A stretch of DNA of 64,000 nt, from positions 1 through 64,000 of the forward strand of contig NZ_FQVB01000015.1 in the NCBI RefSeq assembly GCF_900129305.1, in the 5' to 3' direction. The DNA is from Desulfacinum infernum DSM 9756. GTDB lineage: Bacteria > Desulfobacterota > Syntrophobacteria > Syntrophobacterales > DSM-9756. Each line of letters begins with the position of its first letter. Positions within the stretch are counted from its first letter, which is position 1. Both the position numbers and the translations under genes were made by a program. Below the pieces are notes generated by a model. That model made no database searches, was not told where the DNA came from, and worked only from the letters and a program-made list of their open reading frames with translations. This document shows positions 1-9,612 of the stretch, piece after piece.

Positions 1-97
1 CAATTTTCGAGGCCCCTTCAACGGCCTTTCAGATAGTTAGATGAGCAAAATCGGCACACTGTCGCACTATGCAGCATATAGATGACAAACTTGGGTT

Positions 98-1072
98 ATG
101 ACGGACACATCTCAATTGGTGCAAGTGCACAGGCTCAAAAAGTATTTTCCTATCCGTGGTGGCATCTTTTCAAAAGTCGTGGCTCATGTGAAGGCCGTGG
201 ATGACGTGAGCTTGCATATAGCCAAAGGAGAAATCCTGGGCCTGGTGGGAGAATCCGGCTGCGGCAAAACCACTGTGGGACGCTTGATTCTGGGGCTCAT
301 GCCACCCACTTCGGGAGATGTCCTCTTTGAAGGAGTGTCCCTCCAGCAGGTATCCCAAAACGAACTGCGGGTTCTGCGCCGACACATGCAGATCATTTTC
401 CAGGATCCCTATGCCTCCTTGAATCCACGCATGAGTGTCGGAGAAATCATAGGCGAGCCCCTCTTGGTACACGGCCTGATGAAAGGCAGGGAAAAAGACG
501 AGCGGGTCGCCCACCTCATGGAGACCGTGGGGCTGGATCCCCGGTACGCAAGTCGCTACCCCCATGAGTTCAGCGGTGGCCAGCGCCAACGCGTAGGGAT
601 TGCACGAGCCCTGGCCTTGCAACCCAAATTGATCATCTGCGACGAAGCCGTGTCCGCCCTGGATGTCTCCATCCAGGCTCAAGTCATCAATCTTCTTGAG
701 GAGTTACAGGAAAAATTCAACCTCACCTACCTCTTTATTTCCCACGATCTGAGTGTGGTCAAACACATCTCTCATCGAGTAGCCGTCATGTACCTTGGAA
801 AGTTGGTTGAAATGGCCCCCACCGAAGAACTTTACGGCAACGCCGCCCATCCCTACACACGTGCGTTGTTATCGGCGGTACCCGTACCGGATCCGGACTA
901 TCGCCCCGAAGAGATTCTCTTGAGCGGGGAAGTACCGAGCCCCATCGATCCGCCACCGGGCTGCAGGTTTCACACTCGTTGCTTTTTGTCCCGGGATGTC
1001 TGTCGACAGGTGGAGCCTGAACTTCAGGAAGTCGCCCCCGGCCATTTTTGCGCCTGCCATGTTTGTGATTGA
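98..1072 (+). CDS. Oligopeptide/dipeptide ABC transporter ATP-binding protein (OppF/DppF type)
   Basis: This 324-residue cytoplasmic ATPase would energise a peptide or nickel importer. The P-loop GESGCGKTT is at about residues 51-59 (Lys57). The signature [15 protein letters not shown] lies near 158, and Walker B ([12 protein letters not shown]) follows. The C-terminal oligopeptide-transporter extension with paired Cys (GCRFHTRC...C) is typical of OppF/DppF, and the length fits. The start is the first ATG. The permeases and OppD-type partner would lie upstream, outside the window. Its codon use is visibly more A+T-rich than the genes that follow (many tca, aaa, tat codons), so it may have a different history. 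The substrate cannot be told from this subunit. Confidence 0.93.
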   Translation: MTDTSQLVQVHRLKKYFPIRGGIFSKVVAHVKAVDDVSLHIAKGEILGLVGESGCGKTTVGRLILGLMPPTSGDVLFEGVSLQQVSQNELRVLRRHMQIIFQDPYASLNPRMSVGEIIGEPLLVHGLMKGREKDERVAHLMETVGLDPRYASRYPHEFSGGQRQRVGIARALALQPKLIICDEAVSALDVSIQAQVINLLEELQEKFNLTYLFISHDLSVVKHISHRVAVMYLGKLVEMAPTEELYGNAAHPYTRALLSAVPVPDPDYRPEEILLSGEVPSPIDPPPGCRFHTRCFLSRDVCRQVEPELQEVAPGHFCACHVCD

Positions 1073-1118
1073 ATCGTCGTCTTTCCCATTCTAACTGGAA
1101 AGGAGTGCGCTGAGACTC

Positions 1119-4100
1119 ATGTGCGGCATTGTGGGATATGTGGGAGGTGCCGGAAACAGCCTCACGCGGGTGCTCACGGCCATGTCCGCCCTGGTCTACC
1201 GGGCCCCGGACAGCACCGGCGTGGCGACCTTCGGAGATCCCTGGGAACCCGTTCGGGCCCTCAAGGCCGTGGGTCCCGTGGACCGGCTGGCGGAAGCGCT
1301 TCTCCACCGATCGTTGTACGGAGGGCACAGCGAAGCCCTGGCGGCCATCTGGTTCGACGCGGGCCGTGAGGCGGACCTGAAGCCCCTTCAGCGCCGCGTG
1401 TTGGCTCTGGAAGGTTTCACCCCGGAAGACTTCGAACCCTACCTGAACGGCGAAAAGACCCCTCCGCTCTTTGATTCTTTGGTGGATTTGGATCCTTCCA
1501 AGCAGCAAGTTCTCCGGCCCGGGACCCCGGGGCGGCCGGCGCCGCTGCCGCACCATACCATCCGCTCCCGGAAAGGCCTGGCTCAACTGGTGGATACTTT
1601 CGCTCTCCACTACGATCTTTCGCCCACCATCACACAGGCTCTCGTGCGCAAAGCCTTCCTGGACCGATTACGCCACCTGGACCCGCCCATGGGCCAAGGT
1701 TTTTCCGACGAGCAGATCAAATCGGCCTTCGACATGGTCTTTGAAAGGATCCTTCAGCACCAAGGCCCCCTGAGACGTTCCCGACTGGACTACCCGGCGT
1801 CTTCCAGTGCCGCTTCCCTCCACAAGCTCCTGTGGAAGACGTTGATCGGCACCCGGGTAACGATTCCTCCCGACTTTGATCGGGATGGTGTTCGCTGCGT
1901 CTTCCGGCTCCTGGATTCGGCCATCGTGGGTGAGCGCCTCTGGGAGGATGAACCCCGGCGGGACCGCATCCAGGCACTCTTCCGAGATCTCATCCAGGCT
2001 CCGGCCCTGGGCGGGAGTTCATGGCGTGTCGCCTACTGCGCCGAACGAGGTGCCAACGTCTACGGTTGGGCCGCCGCGGCTGTTCTGGAATTTCTGCGTG
2101 GGCATCTTCCTGGCTCGGCGCCGACTTCCTTGATCCAGGACACCCCCACAGAGGCCCGGCAACCCGGGACCACCGGCCCGTCTGCGCTGCGTTTCTTTTC
2201 CGCCCCCATCCTGGCCCATGGTCGCTACGCGCTGCAGTCCGCCGTCACCCAGAAAAACTCCCACCCCTTTTTCGATCGAGACAGGCGGCGGGCCATCGTT
2301 CTCAACGGCCAGTTCAGCCCCGCCGTGGAAAACGAGATCAAGGACTATCTGCGGCTCGCCGGATATGGCTTCCGATCGGAAAATTCCGCCGAGTACATGT
2401 CTCTTCTCTGGGGACACTACTTCGCGTGCTTTCAAAAGGACAAGGATCGGTTCGAGGCGGTCACCGCCCACACCCAGGCCGGGGTGGATCACATCTCGCC
2501 CGCTTCCCAGACCATCGACTTCAAGGTCTGGCACGAACTCAGAGACAAGGGCCTCGAGGACTTGGACCAAAAGGCCTTTGTGGAGGCCACCCGGCAGCTC
2601 GCCCGGGATGGCGGGCAGATCGCCGTGGCCGGCATCAGCACCCATTCGCCCGGCAGGATGTACGTGGCGTCGCACAATCGGCCCGTTTTCATCGTCCAGC
2701 GGCCGGAAAACGATGATTTCATGGTGGTCTCCGACGTGAACGCGGCCCTCGGCCTCTTCCCCCAGAAAATGATCCGTGAAAAGAGCGAACAATTGCGGGC
2801 CGCCCGGGAAGCTTTCGCTCGCGAGAGACGAGAGCTGCGTGGACGGGGCGCCTCCCCCGGAGAGCTCCGGGCGCTGGAACAGCGCCATAACGCGCTCCGC
2901 GAGCAGATCCTTTCACCTTTCCATGTGAAGGTGTACGCCCTGGAAGGGCCGGAGAATCTCGCCATCATCCACACATACCGCCTCGGGTCGGAGGTTCATC
3001 GCCGGGTGGCCTTCAAGAGCTTCGAGGGGGAGTTGCTCGAGGACCCGGAACCATTGGAGACGACCATCCATCCCTTGCAGGGGAGAAAGGATCTCGACCG
3101 GTCTTTCTTCGAATCCCACTTGAGCGATATCCCGGACCGCCTGGAGACCATCTTCCGATTCTACGCCCCGGACGGTCGGCCCGACCTCACACAAATACCC
3201 CTGCGGGTCCGCCGCCTGGAAAAGAAGTTCGGTGGACGACTCCGAAACCTGGAGCGGCTTTTCCTGGTGGGCATGGGAACCAGCTATCACGTGGGCGGTA
3301 TGGCCACGGAGATCTTCAAGCAGATCGACCCGTCTCTCCACGTTCACGTGCTCAGCCCGATGGAGATCGAAGATCCTTCCACCCTCTTGGAACCCGATCG
3401 GGATCTTGTGATCTTCATGAGTTGGTCCGGAACCACGGCGGATGTGATCGAGTGCGCCAAGGCGTGCCTCGATCAGCGAGTGCCGATTCTGGCCCTCACG
3501 GAAAAGCCCTTTTCCGATCTGGCTCTGCTGACAGCCAAGAGCATGGGGGTTTTGCCTGTCATGAGCGGCGAGGAGGTGACCGTTTCAGCCGTCAAGAGCC
3601 CCCTGTGCATGCTTCACGGCCTCACCCTCTTCGGTCTCTGGCTGGCGTCGACACGGGGATCCGGCCTGGATCCTGACCAATATCTGCGGGTGGTGGAACA
3701 GTTGCCGGAGGCTGTGAGAAGCGTCCTGGAAGGTGAAGAAACACTGGCGTTTGCAAAGGCCATGGCCCGATTCTACAGCGGCAGCCATGCGGCCTTTGTG
3801 GTGGATCGCCTGGCCGGTGGATCGCCGGCTGCCGAAATCGCCTTGAAGCTGGAAGAAACCACATGGAGCACCGTGGCACGGGCGGTGGATTCCCAGCACC
3901 TGCCGCTCCGGGCCATGGGCGGAAAACCTTCCGAACACCTGGTCTGGGTGCAGGCCACTCGTTCCTCGTGCCTCAAGGCCGCCCGCACCTGCATGAAAGA
4001 ACTCTTCTTGGCGGACATCGCCTTCATGGCCACAGCGTGCCGTGGACCTGACGACCAGGAACTCAAAGCCCTGTGTGGAGATCGTGTGCATTTCCTGCCG

Positions 4101-6563
4101 GAACTGCCGGAAGCTTTCCAGGTCTACGTGGATCTGCCTTTCGCCTACCTTTTCGCCTACCATTTCGGCAGGGCTCAGGGGCGACGAGAAGACGACTTCC
4201 CGCGCAATCTGGCGAAATCAGTGACCACGTCCCGGGCCCGCAAGGAAACGAGACGTTCCCGAAGCCGTCACTGGACCCGGATCAAAGAGGCGGCCCGCGC
4301 GGATGCGGATTTCAGTGAGGCGGTCCGGCGGCTCCGATCTCCTTCACGGCTGGAAGAAACCTCCACGTTTGACTACGAGCGCAGCCGCCTGAAAGCCCTA
4401 CGTTCAGCAGCCGCAGCCCTTCTTCGCAATCCTTGGGAGCAGGTTGTTGAAGAGGCAAATCTGCCGCTGGAGACGATGCGCTCCCTGCTGGAAGAAGACT
4501 CGGATATTTCCGGGCAAGTCCTTCTCGTGCCGTCGGATCCGCCCGGGCTTTCGGCCGCCACCGCCGCTGCGCAAATGTGGAGACGTCTCCTCGGGCGCGC
4601 TTTCAGGGTCGTATCGTCCCACGAACTGCACCGCACTCGGCTCCAAACGGACGATTTCCTGATCCCCGTCTCGGGCTCTCCCCCCTGCCCGACGCTGGTG
4701 CATCAACTGCAGGAAGCCGGCACATCCAACATTGTGTGGATCGCGGCCGGCCCCTTCGAATCCCTCGCCGGATGTCCTTATAAGGTCCTTCCCACCCGCC
4801 GATTCCGACAGGACGGATGGATCGCCTGCTACCTCCTTTTGCTCCTCATGCTCCACAAGGTGGTGGAAGCCGTGCGCCCCGAAAAAGCCCGGATCCTCAT
4901 GGACGCGTTCCGCGCGGGAGCCGCCGGCCTGGAGAGGCTTTTGAATCGCCCGCCCCTCCGCCAAGAGGTATCCAACGTCATGGGGGCCAATCGGAGCTAT
5001 GCGTCCGCCTATCTCATCGGATCGGGCGCAAGTCCGGTATCCGGGTGGCTGGCCGCCTTCGACCGCACACGTTCCCTCACCCTCGCTTTTCACCCGTACG
5101 GGGAAAGCCCCCATGGGTCCTTGGTCACCGTGGATCCGCGCAGCGAGCTGAAGTACATCCGCATGAAATCCCGAGACCGCATGGTGGCCCGCTACGGGGA
5201 ATCCGCCGTTTCCTCCTGGGAAGCAATGTTCCTGGGAGGGAGAACCGTGGACGATTTTCTGGCCCAGCCCGATACTACAGGCCTCACGGTCCCGGTTCGC
5301 CCCTTCTACGACGAACATTGGTACCTCCCCGTGCTGCGCCCGGACTACGACCCGGCACAGGACAATCTGATCTTTCTCGATGCCACGGACGCGCACACCC
5401 TACCCGCCGCCTTGGATGAACTGAACTCCTACGGATGTCGCGCGGCGCGCATCGTTCTCATCACCCAGGGTGCTTTTCTCCGGGGATCCGTCGGCAAGGC
5501 GCTTTTGGCCCAGCCCATCAGCCACCTTCTCACCCTCCCTTCCCCGGACACCGAATCGCCCGCACGTCCGATTCCGGACCCGGTCGTGCCCTTGTGCACC
5601 CACGCCTTGGCGGCGGTGCTCGCCGCCGAGCGATGCCGCCTGGAGCAGAGTCCGCTCGACGGCGAACCTTGGTCTGAACATTTACTCCGCGCCTTCGGGC
5701 CTCTGAGCCTCATTGTGCAGGACCAGAAGGCGGACCTGCCGTGTTTGACCCATCACCTCATCACCTCCCTCAGAAATCTGGCGCCCGTGATCGATCGGGT
5801 CCACACCATGACCACCCGGCGGGTCCGCAAGGTATTGGAGGAAAGGGAGTTAAAGGATCTCGCCGCGGCGGGAGCCCTGGCTTCCCCCGCAGAAGCGCTG
5901 GCCCGTTTCCGGATGCAAGCAAAGCGGGATGCCCCCTTTTTCCTCATCGCCCAGTCCCGGGTTGAGCCTTCACAAGGTTCACCACCCCCCCCGGCGGCGA
6001 AAGGCCATTGGGACACCCCCCTGTGGGTGGAGGCCCATGGCGATCCGTGGCGAGTTCTGGCCCATGGTGTGGTGGGCATGGGACCCGGGCCCAACGGGCA
6101 AGGCCTTCTCCTGATCCCCCTGCTGAACGACGGCCCCGGTCGCCTCGTCTTCCTGACCGTCTCTTACAAGGACTGGAGCGCAGAAGGCGACCTTTCTTCG
6201 GCCATTGATCAGACCTGCAAAGCCCTCGGCAAGGATGCCGTAACCACGGATTTTCAAAGTCCCCGTTACATGAAAATCGTCAGTCGCTTCAACAGTCTCA
6301 TGTTTCCCGAAGGGGTTTCCTGGAATGATCGTTTTTTGCTTTCGGTCCCGAGGGCGCGGCTCTTTGTCGACAGGAGCCGGGTGGTGGCGGATTTCATTGC
6401 AGAGCAGGTTCGCTCAGCTCTGATGCTCGTGCCGCACAGCGCCGACCGCCCTCGTCTTTTTCTGCGTCAGATGGAGGTCTTTTTTCGAGAAACGTGTGGC
6501 GCTGCTGAAGCCCGGCCCGGGCGGCTCCCTTGGTGGGAATCTTTCCTCCGGTTCCTGAAATGA
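1119..6563 (+). CDS. Giant GlmS-like protein: split class II glutamine amidotransferase, SIS domains and a long C-terminal extension
   Basis: The 1814 residues are about three times the GlmS length of about 610. The N-terminus MCGIVGY provides the nucleophile Cys2. The next conserved glutaminase block (HGRYALQS, His367-Arg369) comes only after about 330 residues, so the Ntn domain is split by a large insertion; LNG (Asn396) follows. SIS1 begins with LVGMGTSYHVGG near 715. Counterparts of all five E. coli isomerase residues are present: Glu906, Lys910, Glu913, His927 and Lys1033 (in RNLAKSVT, the usual GlmS C-terminus). About 780 further residues follow, including what looks like a degenerate second sugar-isomerase pair (about 1130-1500) and an unrecognised tail. 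The glutaminase ligands Trp74, His77 and Asp123 of E. coli appear replaced (Tyr370, Gln373, Ser). An SD-like AAAGGAG precedes the ATG. It probably makes or transfers amino-sugar phosphates; the exact reaction is unknown. Confidence 0.8.
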   Translation: MCGIVGYVGGAGNSLTRVLTAMSALVYRAPDSTGVATFGDPWEPVRALKAVGPVDRLAEALLHRSLYGGHSEALAAIWFDAGREADLKPLQRRVLALEGFTPEDFEPYLNGEKTPPLFDSLVDLDPSKQQVLRPGTPGRPAPLPHHTIRSRKGLAQLVDTFALHYDLSPTITQALVRKAFLDRLRHLDPPMGQGFSDEQIKSAFDMVFERILQHQGPLRRSRLDYPASSSAASLHKLLWKTLIGTRVTIPPDFDRDGVRCVFRLLDSAIVGERLWEDEPRRDRIQALFRDLIQAPALGGSSWRVAYCAERGANVYGWAAAAVLEFLRGHLPGSAPTSLIQDTPTEARQPGTTGPSALRFFSAPILAHGRYALQSAVTQKNSHPFFDRDRRRAIVLNGQFSPAVENEIKDYLRLAGYGFRSENSAEYMSLLWGHYFACFQKDKDRFEAVTAHTQAGVDHISPASQTIDFKVWHELRDKGLEDLDQKAFVEATRQLARDGGQIAVAGISTHSPGRMYVASHNRPVFIVQRPENDDFMVVSDVNAALGLFPQKMIREKSEQLRAAREAFARERRELRGRGASPGELRALEQRHNALREQILSPFHVKVYALEGPENLAIIHTYRLGSEVHRRVAFKSFEGELLEDPEPLETTIHPLQGRKDLDRSFFESHLSDIPDRLETIFRFYAPDGRPDLTQIPLRVRRLEKKFGGRLRNLERLFLVGMGTSYHVGGMATEIFKQIDPSLHVHVLSPMEIEDPSTLLEPDRDLVIFMSWSGTTADVIECAKACLDQRVPILALTEKPFSDLALLTAKSMGVLPVMSGEEVTVSAVKSPLCMLHGLTLFGLWLASTRGSGLDPDQYLRVVEQLPEAVRSVLEGEETLAFAKAMARFYSGSHAAFVVDRLAGGSPAAEIALKLEETTWSTVARAVDSQHLPLRAMGGKPSEHLVWVQATRSSCLKAARTCMKELFLADIAFMATACRGPDDQELKALCGDRVHFLPELPEAFQVYVDLPFAYLFAYHFGRAQGRREDDFPRNLAKSVTTSRARKETRRSRSRHWTRIKEAARADADFSEAVRRLRSPSRLEETSTFDYERSRLKALRSAAAALLRNPWEQVVEEANLPLETMRSLLEEDSDISGQVLLVPSDPPGLSAATAAAQMWRRLLGRAFRVVSSHELHRTRLQTDDFLIPVSGSPPCPTLVHQLQEAGTSNIVWIAAGPFESLAGCPYKVLPTRRFRQDGWIACYLLLLLMLHKVVEAVRPEKARILMDAFRAGAAGLERLLNRPPLRQEVSNVMGANRSYASAYLIGSGASPVSGWLAAFDRTRSLTLAFHPYGESPHGSLVTVDPRSELKYIRMKSRDRMVARYGESAVSSWEAMFLGGRTVDDFLAQPDTTGLTVPVRPFYDEHWYLPVLRPDYDPAQDNLIFLDATDAHTLPAALDELNSYGCRAARIVLITQGAFLRGSVGKALLAQPISHLLTLPSPDTESPARPIPDPVVPLCTHALAAVLAAERCRLEQSPLDGEPWSEHLLRAFGPLSLIVQDQKADLPCLTHHLITSLRNLAPVIDRVHTMTTRRVRKVLEERELKDLAAAGALASPAEALARFRMQAKRDAPFFLIAQSRVEPSQGSPPPPAAKGHWDTPLWVEAHGDPWRVLAHGVVGMGPGPNGQGLLLIPLLNDGPGRLVFLTVSYKDWSAEGDLSSAIDQTCKALGKDAVTTDFQSPRYMKIVSRFNSLMFPEGVSWNDRFLLSVPRARLFVDRSRVVADFIAEQVRSALMLVPHSADRPRLFLRQMEVFFRETCGAAEARPGRLPWWESFLRFLK

Positions 6564-6951
6564 CCGTGAAGCGGCTTCCTCGGCCTTCGTCCCCCGAGTG
6601 GGGGGAGCGTCCCGGCTCGGCCCGGAACCCTCGACGACGGAAACGGGCCATCCGCCTTTAGCTCCGCCCGCCTCTCCCTGTGCTTCGACTCGAAGGGACG
6701 CCGGCCCCTATATTGCCGTCCCACCCAACAGGGAGTGCCACCGTGTTTTGCGAAGTGCAGGTTCCCCCTCATTCGGGGATCCCGAAGCCAACGTAACATG
6801 GTTATTCACTTTCCCTCCCCTTTCCCGCCGTCCTCTCCAAAAAAACACTACAGGAACGCTGGAATTTTTCCGATCCATCAGGTACACGGAAGCACTGGGG
6901 ACTGCAGCCCCAACCAAGCATCGAAATGCAGGAAGGAAACTCCTCAGGCCC
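6564..6951. other. Intergenic region ahead of the PAS kinase
   Basis: The 388 bases between the GlmS-like gene and the kinase hold no supported gene. The kinase frame stays open back to 6598, but that stretch encodes a Pro/Arg-rich sequence unlike a protein domain and lacks the PAS pattern, so it is treated as leader. A short G/C-rich hairpin (cccccgagtggggg) lies near 6590 and has no T run. No clear promoter was recognised. Confidence 0.5.
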
Positions 6952-9612
6952 ATGGACGTTCAGCAAAACCGCGACCGTGTTTTCCCCATCGACCTTTACC
7001 GTTCTTTTCTGGAAGCCAGCGACAAGATCGCCCTGCGCATGACCCCGGACGGACGCATCCTCTATATGAACCCTTTCGGACTCCGATTCTTCGGCTACTC
7101 GGAAGTGGAGCTCATCGGTCAGAAGCTTTCCGACACCCTGCTCCCCTTCCGCAAGCCCGACGAACCGCTTTATGAGGACCTGGCCCCCCGCATCGCCTCG
7201 GATCCCGCCCGGCACCTTCATCACGTGAACCGGAACCGGCGTCGGGACGACTCCCTGGTCTGGGTGGCTTGGACCAACCTTCCCCTCTTCGACTCCGCAG
7301 GTCGGGTGGAGGAAATCCTCTGCATCGGGACGGACATCACCGACCTTATGACGGCCCAGAGCCGCTATCGGATCCTCTTTGAACACACCGGGCAGGCCAT
7401 GGCCCTGCTCGACAAATCCGACACCATCCTCATGGTCAACCGTCGTTTCGAGGACCTGACCGGCTACAGCAAGGAAGAAGTGGAGGGCAGGCTGGCGTGG
7501 ACGGTACTGATCCACGAGGAAGACAGCAAACACATGCCGGATTGTCGAGAAAGACGCACTACAGGGGACCCCGAAGCCCCGGCGCAATACGAGTTCCGGC
7601 TGCGGACCCGATCCGGACGGCAACGTCACGTCCTTGCGACCCTGACCCGGATGCCCGGAACCAAACAGACCATCTGCGCCCTGCTGGACATCACCGACCG
7701 GGTACGGGCGGAACGGGACCTGGAACTGCAAAAGGCTTATTTTGAAGCCATCTATCAGAACTCTCCGGACGCCGTGGCCCTGGTGGACCCTCAAGACCGC
7801 ATCGTCTCGATCAACAACGCCTTCTCGCGGCTCTTTCAATATGAACCCGATGAGGTCATCGGCCTTCCCATCAACGACTTGATCACAGATGCCTCGTCCC
7901 GGGCCCATGCCGACAACCTCTCACGCCAGGCGCTGCAGGGCATTCCCTTCGAAGTGGAATCGAAGCGCAAACGCAGGGACGGTTCCCTGGTGGACGTGGC
8001 CATCGTGGCCGCCCCCATTCGCCTCGACGGTCGACTCGTGGGGGTATACGCCGCCTACCGGGACATCCGCCCCCGAAAAGAAGCGGAACGGGCCCTCCGG
8101 GAAATGGACGAAAAGTACCGGCTCATCGTGGACCATTCCAACGATGCCATTTTCGTTCTCCAGGACGGTTTCGTCCGGTTCTGGAACCCCCGGTTCCGTG
8201 CATGGACCGGATATAGCGATGGGGAAATCTCCCGGCTCCCTGCCGAGCAACTGATCCATCCGGAAGACCGCAGCTTCGTTCTCAACTACCACCGACGAAG
8301 GCTTGCCGGGGAAGACAACGTTCCTTCCAGCTATCGTTTCCGCGCTCTGACCAAAGATGGGTCCATCCTGTGGATCCACATCAACGCCATCGTCGTAGAC
8401 TGGGACGGGCGGCCCGCCACGATCAACTTCGCCCGGGATTTCACGAGGGAAAAGGAGCTGGAGTCCCAACTGCTGCAGGCCCAGAAAATGGAAGCGGTGG
8501 GGACCCTGGCCGGCGGTATCGCCCACGATTTCAACAACCTTCTCCAGAGTATCCAGGGCTACACGGAGTTGCTGCTGCTCAACAAGGATCCGGACCATCC
8601 GGATCGAAGACGGATCCAGCGCATCCTGGAAAGCATCGAAAAAGGCACGGAACTGGCCCGGCAACTGCTCACCTTCAGCCGGAAGCTGGAAAGCCGCCTG
8701 AAACCTCTGAATCTCAACCGGGAGATCATACAGATCAAGACCCTCTTGGAGCGCACCATTCCGAAGATGATCCGGATCCGCCTGGATTTGGATCCCAACG
8801 TTCCGGCCATTCTGGCGGACACCGCTCAAATCACCCAGCTGATCATGAACCTGGTGGTCAACGCCAAGGATGCCATGCCGGAAGGAGGGCGGATCACCAT
8901 AGCCACCGAGGGGGTTGCGGATCCGAGCAATCTGCCGCCTTCCCTTCCTCCCGGCTCCTATGTGCGGCTCACCGTGCAAGATACCGGCACCGGCATCCCG
9001 CCGGAAGTCCAGGACAAGATCTTCGAGCCGTTCTTCACCACCAAGCCCATCGGACACGGCACCGGCCTGGGCCTCTCCATGGTTTACGGCATCGTCCAGA
9101 ACCACGGAGGAACCATTTTCTGTGACAGCGAACCCGGTCGTGGGGCGCGCTTTCGCATCTACTTTCCGACCGTTCCCGACAGGCCCGCCAGGAACATGTC
9201 TCAGGATTCATTCGGCCCGACGGCGCGGCGGGCGGGAAACATTCTCCTGGTGGACGACGAGGAGACCATCCGCGAGTTCGGTCGGGAGATGCTGGAGTAC
9301 TGCGGCCACAAGGTCTTCACAGCCCGAGACGGCGAGGAAGCCGTGGACGTGTATCGGCACCACATCGGAACCATCGACCTGGTCGTCCTGGATTGGATCA
9401 TGCCGGGAATGGGAGGACGGAAGTGTATGGAACAGATCCTGGCCCTGAACCCCCGCGCCAGGATCATCATCGCCAGCGGCTACTCGCCGACCGAAGCGCC
9501 CCAGGAGGTGGTGCGCGCAGCGGCTTTTGACTTCGTGGCCAAGCCCTATCAGATGCAAAGGCTTCTCGAGATCATCGACCGGGCTCTGGACTACTCCGTC
9601 AGTGAACCATGA
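6952..9612 (+). CDS. Multi-PAS hybrid sensor histidine kinase with receiver domain
   Basis: The 886 residues carry four consecutive PAS domains (about 15-130, 135-255, 258-380 and 385-505). A HisKA domain follows with the phospho-acceptor in GGIAHDFNN (His525), then an HATPase with DTGTGIP and [11 protein letters not shown] motifs. A C-terminal receiver starts at ILLVDDEE, with Asp814 in [13 protein letters not shown] as the likely phospho-acceptor. No transmembrane segment is visible, so it should be a cytoplasmic sensor of a small ligand, redox state or energy state. The ATG at 6952 was chosen because PAS-like sequence starts just after it and a purine-rich AGGAAGGAAA lies upstream. No DNA-binding partner is adjacent. 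The 3' end overlaps the tail of the convergent emrB-like gene by 14 bp. Confidence 0.92.
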   Translation: MDVQQNRDRVFPIDLYRSFLEASDKIALRMTPDGRILYMNPFGLRFFGYSEVELIGQKLSDTLLPFRKPDEPLYEDLAPRIASDPARHLHHVNRNRRRDDSLVWVAWTNLPLFDSAGRVEEILCIGTDITDLMTAQSRYRILFEHTGQAMALLDKSDTILMVNRRFEDLTGYSKEEVEGRLAWTVLIHEEDSKHMPDCRERRTTGDPEAPAQYEFRLRTRSGRQRHVLATLTRMPGTKQTICALLDITDRVRAERDLELQKAYFEAIYQNSPDAVALVDPQDRIVSINNAFSRLFQYEPDEVIGLPINDLITDASSRAHADNLSRQALQGIPFEVESKRKRRDGSLVDVAIVAAPIRLDGRLVGVYAAYRDIRPRKEAERALREMDEKYRLIVDHSNDAIFVLQDGFVRFWNPRFRAWTGYSDGEISRLPAEQLIHPEDRSFVLNYHRRRLAGEDNVPSSYRFRALTKDGSILWIHINAIVVDWDGRPATINFARDFTREKELESQLLQAQKMEAVGTLAGGIAHDFNNLLQSIQGYTELLLLNKDPDHPDRRRIQRILESIEKGTELARQLLTFSRKLESRLKPLNLNREIIQIKTLLERTIPKMIRIRLDLDPNVPAILADTAQITQLIMNLVVNAKDAMPEGGRITIATEGVADPSNLPPSLPPGSYVRLTVQDTGTGIPPEVQDKIFEPFFTTKPIGHGTGLGLSMVYGIVQNHGGTIFCDSEPGRGARFRIYFPTVPDRPARNMSQDSFGPTARRAGNILLVDDEETIREFGREMLEYCGHKVFTARDGEEAVDVYRHHIGTIDLVVLDWIMPGMGGRKCMEQILALNPRARIIIASGYSPTEAPQEVVRAAAFDFVAKPYQMQRLLEIIDRALDYSVSEP

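Noticed and set aside
1073-1118. glmS ribozyme or riboswitch ahead of the GlmS-like gene
   Set aside because: Only 46 bases separate it from the preceding gene, with no room for the ribozyme core.
6598-6951. Longer N-terminus for the PAS kinase
   Set aside because: The frame is open, but the peptide is Pro/Arg-rich with no PAS similarity, and a plausible start lies at 6952.
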